A stretch of DNA of 64,000 nucleotides from Panax quinquefolius (lineage: Eukaryota > Streptophyta > Magnoliopsida > Apiales > Araliaceae). The stretch covers positions 1 to 64,000 of the forward strand of contig JAINUW010000647.1 of the NCBI GenBank assembly GCA_020205615.1, read 5' to 3'. The notes under the pieces were generated by a model. The model was not told where the DNA came from, did no database searches, and saw only the letters and a list, made by a program, of their open reading frames with translations. Shown here in pieces: positions 36,311-48,479 of the stretch. Position 1 is the first letter of the stretch. The number at the start of each line of letters is the position of its first letter. Both the position numbers and the translations under genes were made by a program.

Positions 36311-36699
36311 TCTATCCTCCTGTAATGTTAGTAATAGGAGTGCAGAAAATTTTGAGTGTCTACAGATGCCCCTCTTTATCATATGCATGCAATGCAAGGC
36401 ATGGATAGCATAAAGAGTCCTAGACACTTGAAATGTAAGCAAGATAAACATGATGTTATGTGCAGCAACATGATGCAAATACATGTAGAATGCATGAATG
36501 ATTGTCAAGTAATCCTGCTAGGATGATAATCAGTGATGGCTTGGACATGCGATCCAAGTTTCCAAGGAAGTTGACATTGGGGCTATCACCAAAGTCTTGA
36601 ATCCTAGACACTAGCTTATACTCCATAGAGGTACCTCATATGTGGAAGAGTTCTCTGGGGATAAAGGCTTTGTCTGTTTGAGGATGTGTATAACATGTT

Positions 36700-37140
36700 C
36701 CCTCATACTGTCGTAGTTACTGCCAACAGTGTTGTCACTGCCAGGGTTGCCTGACCTTCACTGATGTGTATATCACCGGATAGATCCCTGTTGGGTGCAT
36801 TGTCAAAGGGCTTGACCTTCATTGATGTATGTGTGAATGGTAGCATTATGTTGTAACCCTTGCTGGGTAAGGTTACATCGATGGGTTTACTTGCCATGGA
36901 CTGACATGATGTTAAGGCTGCTTGACCTTCATTGATGTGTGTATCAATGGTTACATTGCATTGTGACCCCCGCCAGGGACACGTAGATGTTTGAAGGATG
37001 CTCGTTGTGACCCCCACCGGGGATATGTAGATTCTTGATAACTTCGGCGTTGTAACCTCCACCGGGGAGGTTTGATATTTCGTGGTTTTTGCGTTGTAAC
37101 CCCCGCCGGGGATACGTCAGGGTTGCCTGACACTCATTGA
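36700..37140 (+). repeat. Two interleaved tandem repeats in the Tat/Ogre-1 leader
   Basis: One unit is CTTGACCTTCATTGATGTGTGT (four copies with changes, 36745-36945), and the other is GTTGTAACCCCCGCCGGGGATACG (five copies, 36960-37115). The second unit is itself an inverted repeat (CCCC(A/G)CCGGGG). 37141-38185 shows no further repeat or gene. Confidence 0.75.
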
Positions 37141-38185
37141 CGGCATCGGACCTATGTGGGGTATTGCCAACATGATCTGTAAAAGTTGAGTTCATTGGTA
37201 TAGTATACCCTGCATTCAGGTGAATACCTTTGAGACGACGATAGTTTAACTCTGACCGACGAGAAACCAGGATTTCAGGCTATTCCGCTCAATCGCGTAG
37301 CACTTTTATTCCTGATTTGGCCTTTTCTGCTTGTGAGACCTCCTTTACAACTCTAACTAGAGCGAGCTGGAGGTGTAGGACCCATGTAGGGGGGCCGCAG
37401 GTGTATTACGCAAGAGAGCCGAGTTAACTGCTCGCCGGTAGTCTTATATGTATAGGTGGCTGGTTGCTTTCATAAGTCATTTTCAAGTTGCGCAGCGAAG
37501 GAAATCCGAGAACTCTTCTTCAGATCTACTGAGTTCGGGTAACTTTCTATATATTTTGCCACCGTACAAGCGTTCTTCACTGTCCTGGTAACACATGCAT
37601 GTATTTTTTTCCAATTTCTGTCCGTTGGAAAATGACTTATCGCATGAAATGCATTTAGACACATAGTAGTGAATATGTATGCTGATATTACTTGATAAAA
37701 AATATTCAGCATAGCAAATGTTAGTATTAAACCATGCTGAACATAATGATGTGAAAAAATTTGACTTTTGAAACAGTCAAATTGGCACCTTTTTCTTGTC
37801 ATTTCTTATCCTATATGAGGACAAATGAGTAAAGGTAGACAAGTAAAATAATCCACAGTAATTAGACTACACTTACAAATTTTTTTTTGTGCAATGTATT
37901 GATGCATACAAGATGTAGATGTATATGGCGTATGTGTGGTGTGCTTCTTGAATGGCCACCTAGTCATGCCTATGTGCATGTGGATAGTCCCATTTACAAA
38001 GGGACTATGGCAAAATTTTCCCAAAATGTAGGTATTGGGTAGTCATGCATTTTTAACTCTACTGTAGATGTATGTTAAAACAATGCATACATGCATGTAA
38101 TCATAGAATGCATTTTGAAAAGACTCCAGGTAAGAAATTACCACACCCTTTCTGAGGTGATTTGGAGACTTTCTGTCCAGATAAC

Positions 38186-39850
38186 ATGGATTCAAATCAG
38201 CCGAGTAGTTCTCGCCGTTCTGTTAGACAGCCTCGTTGTTTGGCGGAGGTAGTGATACGTCCTATTCAGGTTGAGGTGCTGAATGTCGAGGACGAGGAGG
38301 AGGATGCACCGATCGAGGTTCCTGCTCCTGCTGTACGTGTTCCCCATAGGGAATTGCAAGGTATTCAAGTGGCGAACCCAGATCTTCTGGGTGACTTGAG
38401 TAGGCATCCTTCAGTATACTTGAACGCAAATGAGGTATGAAGTTAGATCTTTAATCTTCCTTATTTCCTATTGATGAGGAGTTAAGGAGTCTGATGTTGA
38501 TCTTCATTTGATGTAGGTTCCTAGCTTTACACAGCCTCGAGGGAACTGGTTTAGCATCCACTCTATGTATCAGGCCTTGCATGATGACTACAGAGCGATC
38601 GTCCATGCATTTGGGGATTCGGAGGTTCTTCTCCATTCTACCCGTCATTGTCCCCAGGGGTTACCCTGTGGCATTATCTGAGCGGTGGTTTCACCAGACT
38701 CACTCACTCCATTTGCTGGACTATGAGGTGATGATGACGCCGATGGATTGGCGGTTTATCACAAGTATAGAGTTTGGAGGTGATCCGGTGCCTTGCACGA
38801 CGGATATCACCCCTACTGCCATCAGATCCTTGTTTGGAGTTCCGACTTGAGGCGCCTCAGGGCGGGGACTATTTCAGACAGTCCTTTGAGCATAGATGCT
38901 ATGAGCGGGCTGTTGAGTGAGCCTATACCCGATGATGTGAGAGTCAGGGATTGCATTCTTCAGCGATTGTTCCTGATGATCATTAGGGGCTACTTCATAG
39001 CAGATAACTCTTCTACAGTGTCCTTCGCTTTGATCAGCGCCACTCGACACGTGGACCATATAGGAGAGTATGATTGGGGTTCCTACACCTTTGCCTACTT
39101 CCTCAGGGGAATGTGCATGCGATCGTAGGGCTTGACCAAGGCATGGTTAGGATTCTACCCATTTATGCTGGTGAGTATTTCTCTTGTCTTTTCCCATGTA
39201 TGGGTTAAGAGTGTTGACTGACAGCAGATGTTTGCCTTTGTATTGACAGTTTTGGGCCAATGAGAGGCTTCCTTGTTTGCGTCCTATGAGCGTGTTAGGT
39301 TTAGATACCTATCCATGAGGATGAAGATGGCATCATTCCATACTGGCGAAGGTCCCTGTTGCTAAGGGTTTCACTCATTATCGCCTCTGACTAGAGCTAT
39401 TATTGGTACCGATGTCATCACATGGATTCCCTACTCTGGAGAGCATTTGGGAGTTGGCTTTGAGGATGGGTACCCGACTGGAGTAGAGTACGTCATTTCC
39501 ACCCGCAGGATTCCCCTCTTCACAGATAGAGGATGGGAGCTCTATTTAGGAGAGCGTGCTATTAGGAGCACTACAGGAGAGATTCGTGTACTGATCTTGC
39601 CTCCTGCCAGGCGTTATTGGCCCCTGTTCTCAGGAGATGTTCCAGCATTGGTGGATCCCTCGTACGATTGGAGCTCAGACCCGCGCCACACAGTTTATGG
39701 GGGATATGGTTCTAAGATCCGTGATGATGACGGATTGGCTAGCCTATGTCAGAGATCCAACTCATGTGACACAGATTGACTCAGCAGCTCGACCGGTCAC
39801 ATCTTTTCATTCAGCATTTGGGCAAAGATCCTGCAGAGGTAGATACTTTT
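38186..39850 (+). pseudogene. Plant-mobile-domain-like gene with two introns, inside Tat/Ogre-1
   Basis: Resembles the plant mobile domain (PMD, MAIN-like) proteins. Exon 1, 38186-38434 (83 codons), starts MDSNQPSSSRRSVRQP and has an acidic middle. Intron 1, 38435-38516, runs GTATGA...ATGTAG. Exon 2 carries VALSERWFHQTHSLHL, DWRFITSIEFGGDPVP, RAGTISDSPLSIDAMSGLL and IGEYDWGSYTFAYFLRGMC, in more than one frame. Intron 2, 39171-39249, runs GTGAGT...TTGACAG, and exon 3 opens FWANERLPCLRP. Both introns are phase 0. Frameshifts near 38610 and 38850, a stop at 39126 and several more in exon 3 make it a pseudogene. The C-terminus includes RGWELYLGERA. Confidence 0.65.
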
Positions 39851-40272
39851 GATCCTTCCAGCTCGTGTCTTTGGTCCCTCAGTGACCCATATGGTTTTGC
39901 CAGTGCAGATCCTCCTCAGATCAACTCGACATCCCTGTAGATAGAGATCCAGTGACTTAGGAGGAGTTACATCAGGTGGACAGGATCGATGATGTAGACA
40001 TCAACACTCTTGACTTTTTTTGATGTATTTCTTGCTATCTCTTTGATAGGCCTCATTGTATGTTGGGTAGCCGCCCCATTTCCTGTATTTTAGCCGCATC
40101 TGAGAGATGTATTAGATGATGATATACTTAGGAATGTATATCTGAGTTTTCCATTCACAATATCATATTGCCATCTATTGTATCATGCATGTTATTATGT
40201 TATGCATATGTATGTATGTCTAGAGATATTCAGCATTGACCCCTGGATGGTCTTATAACACGGCCCGTACAG

Positions 40273-40775
40273 ATGTCTTCTTCGACAGTTAGCCATATTG
40301 ATCATACCGCACCATTTATGGTGGTAGCTGGTATGCGCTCATGGTATGATAGTATATCACCATCAGACATGGTGATCGTAGATGATTTGTTGCAGCATAC
40401 TATGACCTTACTAATGTTTCAGGTTCCTCCAGGATTTGTAGAGGGCATGCTAGAGCACTGGGTACCGGACAGACAAGTATTCCGATTTGGGACCTGTGAG
40501 TTGACTCCTACTTTGGAGGAGTATGCACGACGACGATGTCACGCCTACGGGGCAGACCTTGCGTGCATATGGCTATTGGAGACATGAGCAGACAGTTCAT
40601 GACCCTCACCGGATTGAGACGTAGAGTGGTCCAGGACGAGATTACATCCGGCCACGTGATATCCTAGTGTTTCCTGTTTGACAGGTTTGGCTCTGAGGAT
40701 AGCTATGCACGGCATTCCGGGATTTCACCACACCGGAGGATCATTGGCGTTCAGCCAGAGTAGATGTACATCTTC
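40273..40775 (+). pseudogene. Ogre-type ORF1 (DUF7745-like), first part
   Basis: The ATG at 40273 opens MSSSTVSHIDHTAPFMVV and continues to FRFGTCELTPTLEEYARR, the FG..ELTPTLEEY signature of the protein that precedes gag in Ogre/Tat elements. Function is unknown. The frame is lost after residue 104 at a stop, but homologous sequence continues (TGLRRRVVQDEITSG, DRFGSEDSYARHSG) to 40775, where Tekay-4 interrupts it. The second part is at 57716. Confidence 0.75.
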
Positions 40776-41339
40776 TGTGACGCCCCCAAAATAGATATAC
40801 ATCACCCATCTTGAGTCGCCAAATACATGGTACATAAATCAAATACAACTTAATTATACAACTGTCATGTAAAATACGACAAAACATAAACTGAGAGTTT
40901 AATCAAGAATATTGCCTTCTAGACAATAATCCACTCTCAATGGAGTCCTCATAGACAGTATACAAACTCAAATTCAGTCCTCATTACATTTATTATCATA
41001 TTATTTAACAGAATAGTGTGGACTACTAATGCTATCATCTGGACCGTCACTCCGTTCCCCGACTAGTCCCCGCTACGTTCTCATTTCCCGAAGAGAACAA
41101 TGAAAGCAAAAGGGTGAGCTCAACTAGCCCAGTAAAAAATATTATGACTAAGATAATGCAGAATAAATTATCATTAGCCTTCAACAATGTTAAACTGATA
41201 AAATACAATAGAAAACAAGTTTAACTGTAGCAAAATAAGCAATCCATTAAAAGAGTCAAGTAGAGAATAAAATCTACTATCTTTTATGATTTAAAAGGTT
41301 TTTCAGCACTTTTATTGCTGAGACTCAGCTTAATAAATA

Positions 41340-41590
41340 AACCACATCATCGAATCACCCCGCACTGCCCAAGGATATTCTTTAGTATCACGACCACAAT
41401 TATCCATGCACTACGGCCGAGAATATTTGTGTATTCATCAATGGTCATGATCATGCCAACAATCGTCCATCAATGCACTACGGCCAATGAGGACTTTTAC
41501 CACATCATTTGTAACATTACGGCCATGATTATACCGAATAATCCTCGGTCATAATCATACCAAGTCCATCTATGCACTACAAAGTGATGT
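41340..41590 (-). repeat. GCACTACGG(G)CC-loop units in Tekay-4 3' LTR
   Basis: Four units, several having lost a G of the CGGGCC word compared with the 5' LTR copy at 55390-55640. The arms are the same as in the 5' LTR. Confidence 0.65.
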
Positions 41591-41814
41591 ATGACTTTCA
41601 AAAAATATAAACATGAGGATGATGAAAATGATATAAGAAATCAATAAAATAAGTTCACGTATTAAATTATCTAGAAACTAATAACGTCCAAATTGTCAAC
41701 ATGATACTTCTTTGTAGAGTAAAATTCAAGAATTCTTAGAAGAATATTTCCATGAAAAGATACTGGATATAGCGTAAATATCAAGGATATTCCACTAATT
41801 TCATGGAGTATAGA

Positions 41815-42310
41815 AGTCAAAACTTTAACCAACTGAGTATAATAAAGAATGGAATAACAAAAGAAATCATGCATGCGGTACTTCGCATAGACATGATATT
41901 CCAACAGAATAATAAGTAACGGAACTAGGTCCGGTGTAAAACACATGCATGTGATATTCCAACGAGAATAATAAAGATGGAACCAGTGTCCGTGTAAAAC
42001 ACACGCATGTGATATTCCAATGAATAATAATAAAGACGGAACAGTGTCCGTGTAAAACACATGAGATAGGATATTCCAACCGAAAAATAAAGAATGAAAT
42101 AACATAAGGATTTCACCAAGTATAGGTATGCCAGACATATCTGAGTTATGTATAGGGTATGTCATGGATACAAAGTTATTCCAATAGAATAATAAAGAAT
42201 GGAATAACATAAGGATTTCACCAAGTATAGGTACGCAGATAGTATACAAAGTTATGTATAGGGTATGCCATATATACAGGTTATTCCAACAGAATAATAA
42301 AGAATGGAAT
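41815..42310 (-). repeat. TTATTCCA...TGGAATAA hairpin array in Tekay-4 3' LTR
   Basis: Six or seven units with loop words near AACAGAATAATAAAGAA, some with full 8-9 base arms and others shortened to TTCC/GGAA. Spacers repeat the ATAAGGATTTCACCAAGTAT word. Confidence 0.75.
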
Positions 42311-43749
42311 AAAAGAAGTTCTCTTCATGAATAAGAAAGAATAACACCCCTTACCGTAAAAGAAACTGGATATAGAAGTAGTAAAGTAGTAGAATACTCT
42401 TCTTCTTTCTCTCTATAATTTCTCTCTCTAGAGTTTCAGTGAATTCGTAAGAAATAATGAAGGAATAAGCTTCTATTTATAGAAAAACTGAAAGTGGCTC
42501 TTGGTCTTAACGAAGGGTCAAAATGACTCTTGGTAATATTGAAGAGACAACTACTATTTGCGAAGGGGTAATTAACTCTTGGAACATCGAAGAGGCAAAT
42601 AACTCTTGGAACACCGGAGAGGCAAATAACTCTTGGTAATATTGAAGAGATAACTATTATTTACGAAGGGGCAATTAACTCTTGGTAATATTGAAGGGAC
42701 AAGTTACTATTAACACTTTAAATCAACGATCCATATTGATTTACTATTATAATTTCAACCAACGGTTTGAAAAATTAGCAAATCTCCTCATGGAATAATA
42801 TTGTACCCAAATACCCGAGTGAACAATACTAGAGTGAATAGTAATCGGGTGAATAATAACTCATGAATAGTAACTTGTGAATAATAACTCGTGAACAGTA
42901 ACTCATGAATAGTAACTCGTGAGTAGTACTCCAACACAAAAAGTGCCCCGAATACCCGATTTAACAATATAACCTCCAGACATCAATTATTATCGAAATA
43001 AATGTCAATTCTCACTAACACAAATAATTTCAACACAATGGAACTATCAAATTCATCTTTAATCAACACGAACTTATCCATCATTAATATCATAACTCAT
43101 AATATTTAACAACCAGGTTGTTCCCAGGAAAGAGGGGGCTTTCTAATAAGGATTTCTCCCTATTGGCGCGCAATTAGGTGACCAAACCTCTCCTCGATGT
43201 AACTTCTAGACATTGTAAATATTGCAATTTAATAATATGAATAACTTTGTCGTCTCAATTATTGATTTAATAATATAACATATAATGCAGAGATAATCGA
43301 CTATAATCGAATCAATAATATGAGAGATATGATGCAAAGAATTATCGTAGCAATAATTGAGTATAACTGAGTGACTTCTTACGTAAGCATCAATAACCAA
43401 TATCGTGTGCTACTATGCAACCACACATATTACTGTACTTTTACTACCGGGTAGTTCAACAGTTTTAACAATAACACCTCTGCCGTTATTTATAAAATAT
43501 TTTTGTTGTTTTCTCAATCCGACAATAATTCCGTTGTGGGGTCCACCAATGATTGTCTTGCGTCGCATTTAATATTCCCTGGTTAAAATGAATATTCCGG
43601 ACCAATCGAATATTATATAACAACTAGCATACTTTACAAAATTTATAAATACTACCCACAACTATTACATTATATCAAATCCACACCATAATATTAAAAA
43701 ATAATTTCGAGAAAATTAAATATTTATTCATAAAATCTGGAGTCTCACA

Positions 43750-43762
43750 ATCTCCCCTCCTT
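43750..43762 (-). promoter_or_regulatory. Tekay-4 polypurine tract
   Basis: On the minus strand AGGAGGGGAGAT lies directly before the 3' LTR start TGTGAGAC, the expected place for the plus-strand primer. Confidence 0.8.
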
Positions 43763-44205
43763 ATGGAATTTCTCCCTCAAAATTTACGTACGTACCTGGT
43801 ATGCTGAAGAGGTGAGGGTACCTTGACTTCATTTTAGATTCTAACTCTTGAGGTATAACCTTTGAGTGTCGAATATAATCCTTCTTATCAAAGATTTTAA
43901 CACGTATCTCCTCATACGTTAAATCATCCGTTATCTCATCCGGTTCTAAATTAATAATGTGGTTCGGGTCGACCACATATTTACGTAACATCGATACGTT
44001 AAAAACGTTATAAACACGCAACATACTTGGCGGTAAAACGAGTCTATAAGTCACAGTTCCTACTCAATTGAGGATTTCAAATGGGCCAATAAAATCGAGG
44101 GTTGAGATTTCCTCTCTTCGTCGATTATTGCTTCTAGAATAACGCCCTCTTGAACCTTCTTCTTCACATTCATCAGATTCGGGTGTGTAGCTTGAGCGGC
44201 TTTAA
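43761..44205 (-). pseudogene. Tekay-4 integrase linker and C-terminus with truncated chromodomain
   Basis: On the minus strand an integrase linker fragment (VKAAQATHPNLMNVKKKVQEG) is followed, after loss of the catalytic core, by IGPFEIL, then VTYRLVLPPSMLRVYNVFNV, SMLRKYVVDPNHIINLEPDE, DDLTYEEIRVKIFDKKDY, HSKVIPQELESKMKSRYPHL and FSIPGTY. In Tekay-type proteins about 15 residues containing the W-rich core strand of the chromodomain lie between KVIP and the ELE(S/E).M block; here they are missing in frame. A TGA stop lies at about 44068. It cannot make integrase. Confidence 0.82.
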
Positions 44206-44497
44206 CTTTATCGATTAAAGTCAATTCTACTTCGTATATTCGTTATCTTCACGTGGATCCCTAAAGTATTTAACTCTATCTTCATCATTTGTAAGTTATC
44301 TGAAATGGGTCTTTGTGTTAACAACATCTCACCAGAACGATACGATCTTCTACTCAAACGCGTCACCACTACTCGTTCGCTTCTTCCACGATGATATTGA
44401 ATGGTATGATCATAATCTTCAACAGCTCGAGCCAATGTCTTTGGCGCATTATACGTTTATTTTGGGTGAAGAAATATTTAAGGGTTGAAGAAATGGG
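44206..44497 (-). pseudogene. Tekay-4 RNase H end and integrase N-terminal linker
   Basis: On the minus strand it begins at the copia junction with TLKYFFTQNK then RQRHWLELLK and, after a frameshift, DYDHTIQYHRGRSERVVVTR, which corresponds to the usual DY..TI.YHPGKANVVADALSR end of RNase H. Next come LSRRS and a linker ending in the fragment at 43761-44205. Everything between the protease (53904-54300) and this point, including the whole RT, is absent. Confidence 0.8.
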
Positions 44498-46366
44498 TTT
44501 AAGTAGTATGCACACAAGCCAATCATGTTTGATGATAAAGCATATACTTTGTAACAATCTTATTCATTTATTAATAAAAAGTATTAATTTATTAAAGGCT
44601 TTTAATTATCTACATGATGTCGTTTTATAATATGTGATAAACCCATAGTTTTAAGCAATGCTTTTAGAATAATGATGATGATCATTCTAATGAGATCTAA
44701 ATTTTAGAAAGCTTAAAACTAAAATAGTTCCCAATCATTGGATTACTAAATTGGGGATTAGTGAATCCGGATAGATCGGGTACATACGCTGCTTGCTCAT
44801 CGATGAGGATGATTGATCTCATGATCATTTGTGTGGAGACACTAAAGCAAGTATGTAGGTGCTTATTAGAGAATAAGTTCATCGAACGTGGCTCGCTAAG
44901 GAATACCTAATGGAGTTTTATTTATTCGTCAATAGGAATTCTCAGAGTGATAGTAGTACAAGTAATCCTTGGACTTGAGATCATCATAGTATCTTGTGTA
45001 TGATGAGTTATACTTTGACTTATTCCTTAAGACCCTTAGGGTATATCAAAGGGTATGCTTGGGTATAATAAGTTGTACATGGAGATAATGTATGATCAAT
45101 AAAGAATCTACCACTTCTAATAAAAGAAGAGAAATGTCCTATGTGATTCGATAAATGACAACCCAAGAGTCCTTGGTTATAGGCGTAATGAAATTAGAAA
45201 GGAGTTTCTAATTTGCATTATTTGAGTCAGTGCATTTAAGGATCGAAATACATATAATTAAATAAAATAAGACTCGACAAAGAATTCCATGTCTTATATT
45301 TAATCGGGACATCAGATGGTGGAAGGATTGAATTGTAGACAAGAACTATTTACTCAAAGGTTCTTTAATGATTAATGTTGAAATCTATATTATCCGGAAA
45401 GTCGTTGATCGCTAGGAGGCTTATCCCTATCAGAGAAGAATAATATTATTTAAATAAATTAATTGTTTAATTTATTTATTTAAATAAGATTAGAATTGTT
45501 CTAATTGATTTATTCACAACCGGCTTAATATGGAGAACCTAAAGGGTCACACCATAAAAGGAAGAATAATTATTTAAGAAGTTAATGGCATAATCGTAAT
45601 AATATGTTAAGTATATTTAATTTAATCTATGGTGATAGAATAAATTAAATAGCTTAATATTTATTATTTAATATTTTAGAAATATTAAATATAAATTAAT
45701 AAGAGGAGTCTTATTAATATTATTACAATTATTATTATTTTAATTTCTAAAAGAGTTTAGGAATTAATTTAATATAAGTATTCTCATTTATTCCTAATAG
45801 GATTAGGAGAGAAAATTAGTTAAAGGAGTTTAATTAATTATCCCTAATAAGATTAGGGAGCTTAATTAATAAAAAAGAATTTAATTAATTAAATAAAACC
45901 CAATTCCTTAATTGTTAAGGTGGGTTGCCCACATCTATATAAATAAGAGGAGTCTTATTACGGGTGGATGGGTTGTCGATTTTTTCAACATAACGACATA
46001 ATTCAATTTGTGGGAGAGTACACCTTTTCTATAGAGATAGAAAACTAGGTTTAGCCATAACACCCATCTTCTTGAATTTTTTTCTTCCTGGTGGATCACC
46101 TCAGAGGCCAAACACATGGGTGGCTAACGCTGATCAAAGGAAGGAACCAAACCCGGTGGATTCAAGATTGAACGCGAAAAGGATTGGAGGTGAACTTGTA
46201 CCGAGGAAGCTCGATCTTCAAGGGTATGATTTTATTCTTTATCTTTTCGCTTAATTAATAATTATGCATAAAGGGTGATCCCGTATATGGTTTGTAAATT
46301 TTTTAAACTCGATTTTTACACGCTCCGCATTTTTTTTGCAATTTGATCATGTTATAATAATATTAA
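44498..46366 (+). repeat. Copia 5' LTR
   Basis: Matches 52019-53903 along its whole length, with only scattered substitutions and small indels. The first bases are TTTAAGTAG here against TGAAAGTAG in the 3' LTR, so the terminal TG is mutated. TATATAAATA (45936-45945) is a probable TATA box. GGAG-loop inverted repeats lie at 45191-45214, 45695-45718, 45820-45833 and 45942-45959. Confidence 0.9.
45936..45945 (+). promoter_or_regulatory. TATA box of copia 5' LTR
   Basis: TATATAAATA lies in CATCTATATAAATAAGAGG. The 3' LTR has only TATTAATA at the same place (about 53453-53460) through a small deletion, so the two LTR promoters are no longer equal. Confidence 0.55.
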
Positions 46367-46376
46367 AACTAATAAA

Positions 46377-46390
46377 GGGCATCAGAGCCA
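46377..46390 (+). promoter_or_regulatory. Copia primer binding site (initiator tRNA-Met type)
   Basis: GGGCATCAGAGCCA closely follows the 5' LTR. The ATCAGAGCCA part matches the usual TGGTATCAGAGCCA, and the first bases are altered. Confidence 0.75.
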
Positions 46391-46895
46391 AACCTTTATG
46401 CTAATTATTAATTGTTTAATTTGATATGTATATTGATATGTGTGTTTAGAACAATTTAATTGGGCATAATTTTATCAGATAAAATTTATTAGAAATTAAA
46501 TAATTAAAAATTATTAATAATTGATAAATTGCAAATTTATTCTTAAGGCGCCATTTTTTTATAAGCATTGGCATGTTTCCTTTTAAATTTCAATGTAAGC
46601 TACGCGCTTAGCTTTTAAATCAAATCACCGGAAATCAAGTGTAACAAGAATTTCGGTAGAACAAAAATGTAACATATTTTATATCATGGGAATAAATTCA
46701 TGAGATCATAAAAAGCTAACTCACTAATTTATAAAAAGAAAAGCAACTTGAATTTTTTTTTCATATCAATTTAGCCCTCGCAATCAAAAAAAAAAAACAA
46801 AACAAATTGCCATATACATCACGATTTTCAAGGCCATTAATAAGGATATATATATATTATACTTAAAATTTTAAAAAAAAAAGGCAACAGAAATC

Positions 46896-46969
<74 letters not shown>

Positions 46970-46980
46970 TTATATAATTA

Positions 46981-47735
46981 AAAATAAAAGTTTATTTTAA
47001 TTTTAAAATAAAAGGTTTATTTTAATATTAAAATATAAAGTTTTATTTTAATTTTAATAATTTTATAATTAAAATAAAAAGGTTTATTTTAATCTTAAAA
47101 ATAAAAGGTTTATTTTAATATTAAAATAAAAAGATTTATTTTAATTTTAAAATTAGAATTTCATGCTAACTAATTAGAGTTGGAATTGGATTCCATGATA
47201 ACTAATTGGAGTTGAAATTGGATTTTATTTTTCCTAAAATAAAGGAGTTTATTTGTGAATAGGGAAGTAAATCCATCTTTCCTTAAATAAAGGAGTTTAT
47301 TTAGATATGAAATAAGATTTCATATTATTCAAAATAAAGGAGTTTATTTGTGAATAGGAAAGAGAATCCTAATTTCCTTAAATAAAGGAGTTTATTTAAA
47401 TATGGAATAAGATTTCATATTATTCAAAAATAAAGGAGTTTATTTGTGAATAGGAAAGAATATCCGTGTTTCCTTTAATAAAAGATTTTTTTTTTATACA
47501 TGGAATTGATTCCATAATTAATTAAAATAAAAGAGTTTATTTTAATTAAAGATTTTTTTTATACATGGAATCGATTCCATAATTAATTAAAATAAAGGAG
47601 TTTATTTTGATTAAAGATTTTGATTAAAATAAAATAGTTTATTTTATTCAAAATTAGATAAATTAAAATAAAATAGTTTTATTTTGATTTAAATTTGGAT
47701 TAAAATAAAGGAGTTTATTTTGATTCAAAATTAGA
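46981..47735 (+). repeat. Array of AAATAAA-loop-TTTATTT hairpins, mostly GGAG loops
   Basis: About 15 inverted repeats. The first six (46981-47150) have AG, AGG, AAGG or AAGA loops. The later ones have GGAG at 47244, 47292, 47339, 47387, 47435, 47597 and 47710, AGAG at 47532, and ATAG loops near 47630 and 47680. Stems range from 7 to 14 base pairs; the one around 47532 has 14-base complementary arms, and the one around 47597 differs from it by a change that gives a G-T pair. Part of the array also repeats as blocks of about 100 bases. Confidence 0.85.
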
Positions 47736-48479
47736 TTTTATACTAACTAAATTTGCCCATTAAATGATATCAATATATATATTAAATGTTTATTATTCAT
47801 AAGATGAATGTTATTTATTGATGCATATGGTGATGTGTATGATAATAAATGGGATTGATTATGGACTATCGACCAATATGATTGGATTTTATTTTAGTTG
47901 GATGCATGAATGTATGGGTTTTATTTAATGGGGGTCTCACAGATTGCCTTCTCTAATTTTTCTTAATGTAAATTCTATCTCCTCCTATGTACTTCCCTCG
48001 ATCACGATCAAGGTTTCTATTTATTTTAAAATAGTTTTGTAATAGGAATATTTAGAATTAATTTTGAAAAATTAGAGATCAAGGAGCAAGGAGCGCTTGA
48101 AGACCCGCTTGTAATGGAGCCCTAGTTTAAATGTAATAGTTATATTTAAATATTATTTCTTGCACCCCTTGGGGGTTTGACCTTTTGGTTCACTTGGTGG
48201 CTCTAGTGAACCAAACTAGAATAAAAGTCCATAATCAATCCGAGTAGAATATAGTATTCTATATGTGCATGCTTATACTATATATATTATATATTATGTA
48301 AACATGCTTCGCATGTTCATTAATATGACGCGTATTTTATATATATATGTGCATGTGCGCTAAACAAGATGAGACAAATTAATAACAAACCCCTCAATTT
48401 TTATATTAAGTCCTAAGCGTTCAAAGATATTTGGAATATCGAACGTCGCCTTCTAGCATGATAAAATTAATAGAGTATT

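Larger units (their letters stand above)
33529..38185 (+). mobile_element. Tat/Ogre-1 LTR and long 5' leader
   Basis: Begins TGTCGACGTCGGG at 33529. The Tat/Ogre-type U3 words are AAGAGTCGCCATTGG (33659-33673) and GGAAGGTGTTAGGCACCCCC (about 33804-33823). A TATA box (35276-35283) suggests the LTR reaches beyond it. The right end is unresolved: TGTCTACA at 36364 is one candidate and the PBS-like CAACTCCACTGGGG near 34408 another. The rest is non-coding and repeat-rich, leading to a plant-mobile-domain pseudogene and ORF1. Confidence 0.65.
40776..43749 (-). repeat. Tekay-4 3' LTR
   Basis: On the minus strand it begins TGTGAGACTCC at 43749 and ends GGGGCGTCACA at 40776; 2974 bases. TATAAATA is at 42474-42481. 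Downstream of it, in transcript order, lie the TTCC...GGAA hairpin array (41815-42310) and the GCACTACGGCC units (41340-41590). A GTGAATAGTAACT minisatellite is at 42835-42935. Confidence 0.9.

Noticed and set aside
46981..47735. Miniature inverted-repeat transposons (MITEs)
   Set aside because: The inverted repeats are only 18-32 bases, are tandem, and lack target duplications; they fit a hairpin array in the copia leader better.
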